Assembly (NCBI GenBank): GCA_022925895.1
Contig: JAKSYS010000003.1
Span: 186,001 to 250,000, forward strand
DNA: 64,000 bases
Direction of reading: 5' to 3'
DNA from: Fragilaria crotonensis
Taxonomy: Eukaryota > Bacillariophyta > Fragilariophyceae > Fragilariales > Fragilariaceae
Under the pieces are notes generated by a model. It ran no database searches and was not told the DNA's origin. It saw only the letters and a list, made by a program, of their open reading frames with translations. The position numbers and the translations under genes were made by a program. Of this stretch, positions 41,988-54,400 are shown one piece after another. Numbering within the stretch: position 1 is the stretch's first letter; each line of letters opens with the position of its first letter.

Positions 41988-43197
41988 GCCTCCCGGAGCC
42001 TTGGGGTTAATTAACCCCGTCATTTGCCTTAATTAACCCCGTCATTTTCGTACGTGTGCAAGACGCTTTTCTGTACATTTAATACTACGGACCACATAAA
42101 AAAGTGCTCCAATTGCAGTCATCTATGTTACAAGATGACGATACTTAAGTGCATCCATTTGATCCATTTTCCTTTTCTTTATTTTCAGTGGAAGTCACTG
42201 ATGTGAAAGAAAAGTGCGATACTTGATTTTTTCATCCCCAATCAGTCTCTGACTAAAGGTGTGCAAAAGTGCGTAGAGTGTGGTAGATGTTCTACGTAAC
42301 TTCAAAACAGTTTTTTTTTAAGTCCAAATTCATTCAACTCTGCACAGCCAAATTGAGACGTTGACAAAACATTACTGGTGACCGATGACCGACAACTTTT
42401 CGAAGTATCTGGCATCATCACTCCTTAAGCCGAGCGCTGCGAAATCATCTTCTGACACTTAATTCAAAATCTGTCATAGTAGAGAATTTTTTTCCAACGC
42501 TTGGTATAAATTCTACGATTTCTGTGTGGAAATTGTCCGTTAGGGTTCCTTTTTCAGATCAACCTATACTTGTGAATTCTTCAAGCTGGTCAAATATCCT
42601 GCATACTTCATCACGATTGAAGGTATACTGAAGATGATGATCACCTCAGTTTTTTCTATCATGAGATGAAAATGGTCTAAAACCGAGGGATCCGAAACCA
42701 CCTAATCCTCCGTAGACTTTGGTATATATTCTACACGATTCTTCTACGTTTTTTTTCTGGTTTGATGTCTTTCTTTTAATTGATTGCTGTCGCTTAAATA
42801 TTGAGCGCCGGACAAGTTTCATGTTTAGAAACAATACTTCAACGTATTTGACACACAATAGTCACCTTACTTTTGGTTGAATTAGAGATGAGCGTAATCA
42901 AACGGCAGGCCAAAAGGAGTGTCCGAATAGTGAGTTTTACGTAGCATCGGGTATTATTTCTACTGCTATTCTAAATCAGAAATTACAGGAAAAAATCAGA
43001 GGGTCAAGAAAACTGATGCAGAAAAACAATTGTTTCTCGATGAAAAACAATATACAGAGACTGGTCTTTGACGGCATGCACATTCATGGGGTCCTTGAGC
43101 CACTGCCCAAGTTTCAAGTCCAACGGAAGATTTGCAAGTAATAGCGAACAATTTTTGTGATGTGCAAATACGGGGTTAATTAACCCCGTCGGGAGGC
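41988..43197. mobile_element. 1.2-kb MITE-like element with GGGGTTAATTAACCCC ends
   Basis: The ends read inward GCCTCCCG, then after 2 to 8 bp the 16-bp palindrome GGGGTTAATTAACCCC followed by G and T. The left end has one full palindrome and a second copy lacking its first half (42000-42042); the right end has one (43172-43187). TA flanks both sides (41986-41987 and 43198-43199), the expected duplication for a Tc1/mariner-type insertion. The interior is AT-rich, with T runs, and I support no gene in it. Confidence 0.7.
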
Positions 43198-43199
43198 TA

Positions 43200-45934
43200 G
43201 ACACTAGAAACAACATTATTAACATAAAAACTTAAGTGACTTGCAACTTACTACTTGCTGGTATCTAAATACAAGGGTGGGGCTGAGCGTGCCGTTCTTG
43301 ATGTCCTTTTTCAACCCATTATGTTTGTTCTTGTTACACTACCAGGTACCGTATTTCTCGGTGTCCTGTCTACACCAAATGTACAAAAAAATTGGCGAGT
43401 GGAGACAGGGCTCCGAGTATTTGCCCTACGACAGACATACGTTTTCCGTATTATTTGCTTGTAAAATTTGTATTCGTGCCTTGGCCTCCACTCTTAAACC
43501 ATAAATCTATCGCATTTCAAAGAACGTCTTCAATGTCCCCACTCCATAAGACCAACATGAGACGTGATAATACTCAATAAGGCAATAGAATGCACAGAGG
43601 ATGGTCATTCCATGTGCTGTAATTTGTTAACTAATCGTTGTTCCATGATGTGCTTTGAAGTCCAAAATCTCCCAAAATAGTGTGAGTAGGGATGAGATTG
43701 AATAGGTAGCAGCTGATTCCGAAGCATAGCAGCACCCACACCACCTCCACCAACATTGCCAAGAACAATGCCAAGCCTCACCATTTCATTCTGTCCTCCC
43801 ATAATGTTGTGGTCTTGAAAACCAGTATCTCTGCAACATGGTTCGCCAATACAAACATACCAGCCACTCTCACATCAGGAAACAGGAGCTCAACATCATC
43901 GTACACATCAGACGCTCTCTCTCCCCTTTCCCTTCCAGCATCCTCAGATCTCCTTTTCATCTTTTGTAATGCCATAGATTGTACACCATGCATGTGTTCT
44001 TGCTGCATAGTTTCTGGAACTATGACTTCCCAAAGGTCCCTTATCCTCATCAATGAATTACAACCTCTTCAATATCTTTTGACAAAAAATTGCCTGTGCA
44101 ACGTCCTTGGATTTCTTACCACCACTTGGATTATCAATGTCAAAAGAGGACACAAAAATGTATAAATGGAAAAGAATTCTCCAACTAGTAGTACAGTAGA
44201 TGTACTAGGTGAACAAATATTGCCATTTTTCAAGGGGAAGCTACAGTATTGCGCATTTTTCAGCCACTTTACAAAGTAGTAGCTACAATGACCCTACAAC
44301 TTTACTCTTTACTATAACACAAATTTCAATTTGACTATTACAATATCACGCATACATTTGTGCCAATATTACTAAATCATGTTTTGTTGCCTGCCTCACC
44401 CCATGGTGTGGTACACCATACTGTACTGATCATCAAAAATGATGAATGTCCACCATGTCTCCATCATATTCTTGTTCTCACTCATTTCATTGCCAATCCT
44501 TTGACTTCCAAGTCATCACCTGCTTGGGCCTTGATCATCATCAATTAGTGGTCAAAATTTTCCTTAGAAGTGTTTCATCAACACATTTGTGTGATTGTAA
44601 AGGCTCTTGATGATGAGCTTGTCGCAATTTATCAAGAGGCGGCGCTGGTAGCGTATGTAAAGTTCTGGTATGCAGTGCATCATCAATAGGAATTTCTTTC
44701 CTCAAACACTTTATGCATGTAATCTTGAGATATGACACTCAGACACTCAAAGGAATCTTGAAATATGACACTCACAGAATTTCTTCTCTCCCAAAAATTG
44801 CCCAGCAAATGTCTAAAGCATTTGGGAAAGGTCGAATACCATAGGTAATACTACAGTAGACAGTCCCTTATTTTTCTTAGTCTGTCCGTGACCTGTTCCA
44901 GTAGTTCTGAGGATCAGAACTCTGGTACTGGTTTACAACACTCACAGTTTGAATTCACTTCCCTGCTAAGTAGTTCAAACCATGACCAGTGTTATTGATA
45001 AACTTCAACAACACCTTTTGATTATGGACAACAGTCACCAAACACCACTCAGGAAGTGGGCCTAAGACAACACATCATTTGTGAGACTCCAACTAATGTT
45101 GGAGATCTCACCTTCATTTTTCATCCTAGTTTAAGCTTATAATATTTACCAACCAAAAACAGTAAAGCAGTTAAGGCCTTTACTTCTTAGCATCCTCTAC
45201 ATTTTCTTCACATCTGTACCAACAAATCTACTGCCATGGTGTATCTCTTCAAGACACTATTGCCCAAAGCTGGATGATTGGACAGGTTTGCTTCCTCACC
45301 CGTCAAGTCCTATGCCAGACTTCTACTAGGTCCTACTAACCTTAAGTCTGCCGTCGGCCAGTACTCGCGTACCGACCACACGAATACTGTCATTTTCCGA
45401 TTACCTCCTGCGAGCTGCGAGCAACAACGGCGTTAGTAGTGTACAGTGTACAACAGGGATCGGGAAATAACTACTACCAGAACCGGATACCAAATACCAT
45501 GGATATTTTAGAGCTCCAATAACTGCGTTTGCTGCGATGAGCGTGTCCGGTCACCCGAGGTCAAGGCCTTACGGTTACTACGAACTGCGGTCAACTGGTA
45601 TACCAAACCGCATACCGGATGGTGTGGTTATTAACTACCAGAATTGACGGTAATTACTTTCAGGTGGTTTTTTTCAATGACCGCACTATAAGTTATGGCA
45701 ATAAATATATGATGAGATGATGAGTGACTGTAGAATTAAGATCCGTATCCATTTTGTACGCTCTACGTTGCTGTGCACTGTATACGATAAAGTATTATCA
45801 CGGTTATCAAAGACCAATACCGAAACCCAAAACTGGCCAGGAATAACAACTGAAATCCGACCTCAGCGTCGTTTTCAGAAAACCAGATAACCAACCGATG
45901 ACGTACTGTGATACTAGGTCACTAACCGTACGAC
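43200..45934. other. Decayed region with coding-like traces
   Basis: No whole gene. A segment near 43347-43400 (TACCGTATTTCTCGG, then CCAAATGTACA) recurs in reverse orientation near 47510-47577 and, more weakly, near 47229. On the minus strand 44053-43605 there is coding-like text (YDDVELLFPDVRVAGMFVLA, NPYSHYFGRF-like) in broken frames that resembles transposase residue but cannot be assigned. From 45350 to 45930 the DNA is GTAC-rich intergenic type. Confidence 0.45.
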
Positions 45935-47642
45935 CTCCAAACGGGTTGCAAGTGTACCTTCGAAAAACAAAACCTGTTGCCGTAAATGTGTGTACATTTT
46001 GTACGTCACAGAAAAAAGCATCTATGCATACAAGGTACAAGTACCTCGATCTATGGGAGTGGCGTCGGCAGCAAAAAAAGACGTGCTCTCACAGGTGCCT
46101 ATATGTCCTACCCGTAGCTCCTACTAGATGTTAGTTCTGTACTACCAGCTGCAAGTACGGGCGTAGTTGGTCTCGCCTGATTATGATTCTCATTGTTCTC
46201 TCTGTTCTTAGAAAGATCATGCTAACTCAATTAAAATCACTGATTTGCAATGTAGTAAATTAACACAGTCTCCACCCAACAGAGTTTGCTTAGCATCTTT
46301 GAACTGAAGTTTATGACTTGAGGCACTTGCCACGACTGTTAGCTTCTTGGTAGAGCCAGGACAACAAAACATCAGGTCCTTCTTTGTGCTGCTGCAGGGC
46401 ATTGTCAACGCACTATCATGTAATTCATTGGGCATTATATCATTGCAGCAGTTGAGGATTCACGCCTTCCTGTCGCCTCCGGGATTCTTTCAAGTCTGGC
46501 ATCAGAATCCTTAATTGGACCATTCAAGTAAGTTTATGGCAGGCAGACCGTTGGTGATCAAGCCAACTCTCCAAACAACAGTCAATCGAGACGTTGAGAT
46601 TCACGACATTGTGCGAGGTACAACTCCTTCCCCAAGTGGTCAATAGTTCGACATATTGTTGAGTGTGTCTCTAATGATTCCATCACGGACACGCCAATCG
46701 AGAATTCAATCCGCTGGCTCTAAGCCTCATAGTGTGGTGGATCAGTCGGATGCTGAGCTATCAGTAATGCCGTCAAACATTCCATCTGACACACCCAGTG
46801 ATGTTTCCTCCTAAATTCCATGCCTACTCCAAATCTTTTCCTGCCATGATGCCTTCGTCAGGTCAGCAGCAATCCCACCTGAACTACAATTGACCCTCAT
46901 GTTCCATCAGGCCCACAGGCATTCCTTGATTATTGTTGTTGTAGTCACCATCACAAATCAGAGTAATACAAGTGGATTGATCTCATCAGTCTCTATAGAA
47001 TATGAGATGACTTGTCCCCAACGGATGCTAACGGGTAGTTGGGCCAAAAGAAGATCATTGTCGATGTTGATGTGTTGCCTGTTGTCATGTTGCTGTGGCG
47101 CTCTCCGTGTTGTTTATGGACATACCAGGTGCACGTACAAGATACACGTGCTTTCCACCCTATCCTTGGAGTACTCTTTCGTGGAAGTGGACTTGATTTA
47201 AAACTCCTGTATGAACATAGAGATGAACTACCATATTTCTCGGATTTTTGAACCCCACAGATTCCTGTACCCTTTGCCGAAAATCGATGAACATTCTTGA
47301 CCCACTCGACTCAAAAAAGTGAGCCCTTTTTAGAACCTTTTGAAGAGCAAATTCTGGCATTTGGCTGAAACGGCAGGTCATTTGAATTCTTCGTGACGAA
47401 ACCTATATTTACATGTATAACTTCAATGATCAAGTGATGAGTTTAAATCTTTGTTTTCAAGTTTTTCACTGGTTTGCGCATTGGTTTTTTTTCCTCGGTG
47501 ACCTGTACCCTTCGGACATTTTTGATGTACATTTGGGGGGTACAAAATACCGAGAAATACGGTAGGTTTTTGTACGAGCAGACGCTGAGTTTGGAATGCT
47601 CTGCCTATTTTCATCGGACGTACACTTGCAACCCGTTTGGAG
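45935..47642. mobile_element. 1.7-kb element bounded by perfect 23-bp inverted repeats
   Basis: CTCCAAACGGGTTGCAAGTG and three more bases at 45935-45957 are exactly complementary to 47620-47642. No obvious target duplication. The interior has only broken coding-like traces, such as a minus-strand frame at 46435-46217 with KKLTVVASASSHKLQFKDAK, which may be a transposase scrap. It looks like a decayed or non-autonomous DNA transposon. Confidence 0.6.
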
Positions 47643-48499
47643 CTACTGTACCAGGTAGTAGGTTTCAAATACCTTAAATGAAGGGGTGCGGTTGGTATTT
47701 CCCGATCCCTGGTGTACAGTGTACACTATTTTGATACACTCAGTTCTAAACCCTACGACTCTAGTACACTACATACTGTAGCAAGTTGCCATTTTTATCC
47801 ATCACCGTTGTCATTCAAAATGCTGATAGTGAGAGACTCCTACAAGTACTTAATACTGGGTGAGTGGTAGGAGTAGATATGCTCGGAGGGCGTGCATCCT
47901 ATTGAGGGTTATGGCTGGATGCATATTTTGGGTACACGAGGTAGCTCTACGTAGGCCTAGTATTAATTTTTTTATTTCCGACGTCAAAAGTATACCAAGG
48001 TTACGGTACAGCTACTGAATTGGTGATTCTAATCGGGTTGTCAGTGCAGCTTTTGTTCATCTAGCCGAAATAGACCCCAACTGTGGCAATGAAGAAGTAG
48101 CTAGTCTAGTCGATGTACAATATAATGTTCGAGAGTTTCAGAACCCGCGACGTGAGCGCCAGCGTGACGAGATCTGCACCAACAAAGCAAGGTAATGGCA
48201 ACAAGATGGTGAGCAGTCATGAGTCATGACCAGGAGGAATGAGCCCACAGTCGAACACCAAGAAAGGGTATGCTGAAATCAAAGTGATTCCATCTCATCC
48301 GCCATGCTCTTGATTGCCCGGCTTGTTGGATAAATATAGTGAGGTCTGCTTTAAGAAAGCAGCATTATGATTGTACGCAACATGATTGCAGGCGACCGCA
48401 CCCAACAAAATACATCCGAGATGTGCCATAGTAGCATATTCGTTCAAATTTCTTGGCAGGGTGAGGCAGCCACTCAGAAAGTAGCATTTGATCTTTCAA
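47643..48499. other. Gene-free stretch
   Basis: No coding frame or repeat that I can support was seen in these 850 bp. Confidence 0.5.
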
Positions 48500-49395
48500 T
48501 CAACACCAATCAATTTGAAGTTGTTGACAATTAGGTTTGTATTGGGCAGCAGGATTGTGTAGTTCATGCCAATCTTGTATGAGATATCTTGGCTGGTCAT
48601 TGACATATCCTGACAAATCGAATACTGGCCAAGAAGTCCGGTTATTCAAATTGATATTGACATATATCAGCCAATTCTGTCTCTCCCGATTCATGAACTT
48701 GAATGGGCAGAGAATTGGCAACTTCTGGATAGGTTTTACAGCAAAATCTCGAAACTTGCGCACCACCGCCGTGTCGGGTGACAAATGCAAGTGAAGGGCT
48801 CCCAGCGTCAAGAAGTTCCTCACACGTGCGGTGTCCATGACTCGAGTCCTGCAGGATGATGATGGGTGATTCCTTATCTCTTAGCAGTGACAACAGATCA
48901 CGAGATGCCGTGATGCATTGATCCAGCGATGGAACCAGGATTGGGCTCTAGTAGCCAAAACGTTTGGAGCTGCTTGCTAGCACCATCAAGGAGCACACCA
49001 ACAACAGAGGCTTCATCGGTGACAGTATCAAATTCATCTTCCCTGTTAGTCTGCTATGACCTTCATCTGTATCCAGGCAATGCATGCCCAACTCATGGCA
49101 CTTCACATGTCACGTCGTGAGAGCAAGCCATCGGTCGACACATCGACAGCCAACAAATTGATCCAACGTCTGGGGAGCAAAAGTTCCGAGGAGTGACATT
49201 CTGTGAGCCTCTTCCGTCCTTATTTTGAAAGGAAAAGTAGGAATGGTGAAAATGCTTCCAAGAATGTTCCAAACGGAGTTCACCACGTGTTCGCCTCGGG
49301 TGGGGATGCTCTAAGGGTTCGAATCTGGATCCATCCCAAGATCCACTGTCATCGTCATCATGGTTCGTGACATTTGGTATGACTGACACCAACAC
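48500..49395 (-). pseudogene. Transposase-like relic, family unclear
   Basis: On the minus strand, two overlapping frames give protein-like text: LRDKESPIIILQDSSHGHRT followed by CEELLDAGSPSLAFVTRHGG (about 48890-48770), and RQNWLIYVNINLNNRTSWPV (about 48690-48630). An acidic Asp after a hydrophobic strand (IIILQDSS) followed by a small-residue helix resembles the second catalytic region of piggyBac or IS4-like transposases, but no full motif set is present. It is clearly broken. At 49299-49311 a separate sequence, GGTGGGGATGCTC, followed by TAA, matches the right end of the 50104-50922 element. Confidence 0.3.
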
Positions 49396-50103
49396 TCAAT
49401 TGGGCAACATGCTGGTAACTGTTCTCTTCATCAGACAACGTTTCTGGAATCACAAGAGAAGAAGGTGCTCCCCTTTACTGCCATCTCCTGGCGCGTGATC
49501 AGTAGAAATTGGAATGGTCGTGAATTTATCAAAACTGCGTTTTCTGTGGAGCTTCAATGTGCTTTCACTCATGAAGAGCAAGGAGATGATGTAGCTTCAA
49601 GAAGCTCCACGGAATATCAAGAATTGGTTGAGATATTCACTGCCATGGTCAATGGAATGAAAAGCAAGTGATTTGGCGTGTAAATCAATTTTCAATATGC
49701 GAGCGCTAAAAAAATAGTGGTACTAGTACGTAGAGCTCTACCTCGCGAATCCTCTTCGTGAATCCAGCCATAGTGCAGGATGAGTTTCCAGTTTCCATTG
49801 CTGAGCATTTGTTGAGACATATCGACATATCGACATATGACATATCCCATACTCCGAGTACTTGTACCCAACGGCTCCAACGTTGGACGAAAACATGAGG
49901 ATCATGTATTTGAACGTTCTGGCATAAAAATGCAGTGAAAAAGCCACAAATGTCACTGTATAATCCCACTGGAGCATTTGCTACAGTACTGACCCCGGAA
50001 ACATGAGGGGGGGGGGGTTCAGATTTTGAAAATGTGACCCACGTAGGTCATCAAAAAGGAAATAAAATGACCCCTCCAAATCCGATATAACCACCCCTCA
50101 TAA

Positions 50104-50922
50104 GAGCATCCCCACCGCTGGAGCGAAATCTGAATCGGACATATTGGTCTCGAGCCTTTAGAAACCTATTTTGGACATATTGGTGGTATCTTTCTCGCAC
50201 CGCGTTCAGATTTTTTCGAGCAGCACGATGAAATTCTGACACCCGCTCTGTAAATTAGACGGCTTTTTCTGTCGAATTTTGTGGTAATCTACCTACAGAA
50301 TGTGGAACTTGACGTACTACCAGTACCGGCAAACGAGTTGCATCCCGAACATGTGTGTGATGTACAGTACCAGGTTCAATAGCATATACAGTAGTAGTAC
50401 ATAGATGTCATACCGTCGTTACGAAACAAAATCATCGAAAAGGATGCTGGCACGTGTAAAGAACAGGCAATGCGTCCCTCCGCAATTGTACCACTCAATT
50501 TACTACTACACATTCATTGCTTTTTGCCACCGAAGTGCTTATTAGCTACTTGTCTTTTTGACTGACCTCGACGTCGTTTCAAACGGTGCTCGTCCGAGAT
50601 GAGTGTCAATTTTTTGCATACAGATCACAGACAAACTGACATGAGTCACAGTGTGAATGTGGCATCCGTGATAAAATTCTATTGGTTAATTTTTTATTCG
50701 AATGGGTCGAATATGACAAACGAGGGGCGCGAGAATCTGGACCCGGCTCGAGAATTCAGCAATTTGGCTCTATTCTCGAGCCCCAAATCAGATTTCGAGC
50801 CGCTCGGGCGCGAAATCTGAGGTATCGAGCCCAAGCGGTGCCCTTCATTTTGGACAAAATTGTCGACACAAATGGTCCTATCGGGTCATATCTCAGATTT
50901 CGCTCCAGCGGTGAGGATGCTC
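50104..50922. mobile_element. PIF/Harbinger-type MITE
   Basis: Inverted ends of 30 bp with one mismatch, 50104-50133 and 50893-50922, reading inward GAGCATCCCCACCGCTGGAG. TAA stands directly outside both ends (50101-50103, 50923-50925), the 3-bp TWA target duplication typical of PIF/Harbinger insertions. The 819-bp interior repeats parts of the arm (GCGAAATCTGA near 50802 and TCAGATTTCG near 50790) and codes for nothing. A lone right end with TAA at 49299-49314 shows that a second copy once existed nearby. Confidence 0.8.
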
Positions 50923-50983
50923 TAAGAATTGCTTTTTTGGAAAAAATCGAAAAATCAATCAAAAATTCATGAAGTATGAACCC

Positions 50984-51011
50984 CTCACGACTCACGACTC
51001 ACGACTAACGA
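50984..51011. repeat. Heptamer tandem array, unit CTCACGA
   Basis: Three CTCACGA units and one CTAACGA unit in strict 7-bp register, starting about 60 bp after the Harbinger-type MITE. Confidence 0.92.
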
Positions 51012-51404
51012 CATGCTCTTATAGCACTATGCATACCAGTACAGTATTACGACCAATCTGAAATCTGACCGTAGAATGTATGAAAATCTACTCCCAACAT
51101 GTAAAATTAGACCACAGATCGTGTGCACCTGCATTGTCGTCAGATTCAAAATATTCATGTGTGGATGTGGTAGATTCGTCGTCGTATGTGCAGGCAGTTA
51201 GAGATTGCTATACTACATTCTCCGGTTTTGGCACGCCAACTGGTGGTTAATGATTTTTCCTAATGGATTAAAATCTTTTATGTTCGCTGATGAGTCTCGC
51301 TTCGCCCTTCAACATGTGTTCACAAATCACTTTCCACATTTTCTCGCACCGTTGCTTCACTTACTCAGAGTCTGAAGTTATTCACCTTGTGTAACCCTTT
51401 CGGC

Positions 51405-54400
51405 ATGTCGAGACTGACAAGTCCTATCGATTACTCTCTGGGTAATACCCTAGATGAAATGTTGAGGCGAAGGACCAACTTCTCGACCATGATGCGACTA
51501 GATGCAAACGTAGTCGAACCAGACTTTGTTCAATCATTGCAGACGCGACAAACCGAGTCAGTTCCTGTATCCCGACTTTCCCACCTTAGGCAGTCGCGCG
51601 AATCGAATCATTCTGTTAGAAATCATCCAAGAGAAGTTGGTAGTACATTCCGTCTCCCACCAGTAGAGAGTGTGACTGGGAACCCCGGGGAAGTCTTGAT
51701 TCGGAACGACAAAATCCCGGACATGCGAGAAACGACGTCTACGCGCATGTCCTCCGACGTATCATCAAAAGTTCCTTCTACATTCTTTAATCAATCACCA
51801 AAAGTTCCTTTTTCATCCTTTAATCAGCCTTCTGGTTCTGCTGATTCGGGACGCGGCTCCAGCGTCGAATCATCAGTTTCTGCAGAGATGTCTCCGGCAG
51901 AGGACGTCCACAACACGCTTATCCGTGAAGGTTCAGACGGCGGCAATCAGCTCATATGCGATCCAGCAGAAAGCGCCTCTGAATCTCCTAGCCAATGCTT
52001 ATCATCTCCGGGTCCATCGCATTCCCGCGAAGTGGCTGCTGTCCCTGACAGGAATGACAGAGAATCACTTGGGTTTGAAATCTCCTACGTTTCAAGCTCA
52101 TCATCGACAGACAACACACCAATGAGACGCAGTATGGAAGTAACAGCTGTCAAAGACGAAGCTATGCAGAAGCGAAGAAATCGGAAACCACCGATACCGC
52201 CCAAATCTAAGCATGAATTAGCATTAGCCGATACCGAGGCTGCCTTTTCCGACATGAAAACCAAAAACGGTCTGCATTCGAATGCTTCACAACATCGTCA
52301 TCAGGAAGCCTCATTGGCTAAGCACTCGCTCGAGGAAAGGGCAAGAAGGGCCCCGTTTGCGGACGATGAAAACACAAGTTTGGCCTCTGATTTGAAATTT
52401 ACATACTCTCCTTTATCATCTGCGTCGTTTGTAACTTCTGATGACCAGCGAAGTCCCTACAAAGACCACCCCACTTCCACTACATGTTCCTCAATAGCAG
52501 CAACATCCACGACCATTCAACCCAGTAGCAGCAATCATGCTTCAGTTTCCGACGACTGCAATGCCCTGGAGCCTGAGAATGTCACGTCAGAGGGCGATAG
52601 TCATCAACCGCATGATAACGAAGAAGTTCAATTGAAGTCTTCGATGACGACTGGGCACGAAGACCAGATACACATTACCGCTGATAAATATGCAGCGCCA
52701 GACGACCTTGCAAGTCCATCTACTAGGAGAGCGAAAAACGGTGACGACAGTGAACGTGTTACTGAAGACATCGAAGCAGTACTTGCCGAGTACCAAAGTA
52801 TTGGAAGTGCAAAAGGAGGTGGAGCGATATCGACCGCAACAGCAAACGAATATCTTTCATTCACGTCCAGCCTGTCATCCAAGCCGTCCAGTGAGTTTAA
52901 TCCAGAGGACGATAGAGAAGGAGGAGAAAGGACTGCTTCTTTTAAGGCGTGGGATAACGAGCACCTTGCGTCGAACGAACTCAGCTTCGAAGCGAACTCC
53001 GACACCTTCGACAACTCTGAAGCAAGTAGAGACCTACACAACTTGGTCCCTTCGGGTCCAGGTGGACGGAAACGCTTGCTTGCCGACAATGAAAACGTCT
53101 TCGTTGGTCTGTATAACGACATTGTTTATCTCCTTGTGCATGGCAACAAAAAACAGGACGACGATGAGCCAGCAGACCCCAGAGGGTACAACGACCAAGT
53201 CAGTCAACAGGATTCCTGTGCTTCTGATGATAGGTCAGGCGCCCTCAACCCGGAGGGTGATCAAGTTCAAAAGGATTATATACCACCGATGTGTTTCATC
53301 TGCGGACGCGTGAGCACTTCTCGATCACAAGAGGAAACCACGCACATTAAATCGGTGGAATCAAATATCTCTGCTAAATCGATACAGTGCGGACCTACTG
53401 TTGAGGCTAGAGACGCCTTTATCGAGAATGCAAACTCCAGCAACGAAAATTCAAGAGAATCGTGTCCACGGGAGACCATTGACGAACATATGATCCCAAG
53501 TGACTTCATTCCTGATGAAGCCATCTTTGACAAGGCTGACTCTGAGGAAAGTGAGGAATCCTGTGATTTCGTGATAAGCGATAAAAGGACGGAGGGCATC
53601 CCCCTTTCTGCCGAAGTGGCTACCACTGAATATGTGCAAGGAGTTGATGAAGTCAAAGGCAGTGTGCTACATCATATGGAATCGTCGGAGTTCGTGTGTT
53701 GGCACTCCAGCGCCGACCCTCATCCATATGACGACCAGCCTCGACCTAGCGAGTCCTTGTTCCTGAAGGCTACGAAGCGACTCGAACATCAACCAATTAT
53801 GCCTCCTCACCTTAGTGCGTTTCACTCAAAGACAGGACAAGATTATTCTACACCTGTCTGTCGGATACTCAAGTCTGATGATGACGAGATCCTTCAAGCT
53901 GTCATTTCAATCCAGGAAAGAGTCGAAAGAACGCAGTCACGAAGTCTCGCTCCTGACCTTGCTCGAGGATTCCGACACAATATCAACGAGGATGTACCAA
54001 ACATTGATCAATACGTTGACAGTTTAGAAAACCAGTGGATATGCTTGCAGAAGGTGAAAGACATGCTTTTCGCAGATTTGAAACCACCAGTGTCGACATG
54101 CACAGTTCATGTCCAGCCAGTCCAAGAATTGGGAGAAAGTCGGAATATGCATATTGAACTTCCCGTAAGTAATATCCCCAGATCGGTCCTCCCTCAGGAA
54201 GCGTTCGATTGGAAGAAAGAGCTGGATATACTGAAAGCTATCGTGAAGGAAGATTTTTGTGACAAGACAAGCAACAGCGACTACTGCCTCGAGACAACTC
54301 TCTCCAGAGATATTTCGATTCGGTCAATTAAATCAAACGGCGAAGTTAACGCTGGGTACTCTGTGAAACCCGCGAGCACGGCTGCCTTTGAATCCCAATC

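Noticed and set aside
49312-49330. T-loop-like GGTTCGAATCT
   Set aside because: No tRNA arms fit around it; it adjoins a transposon end.
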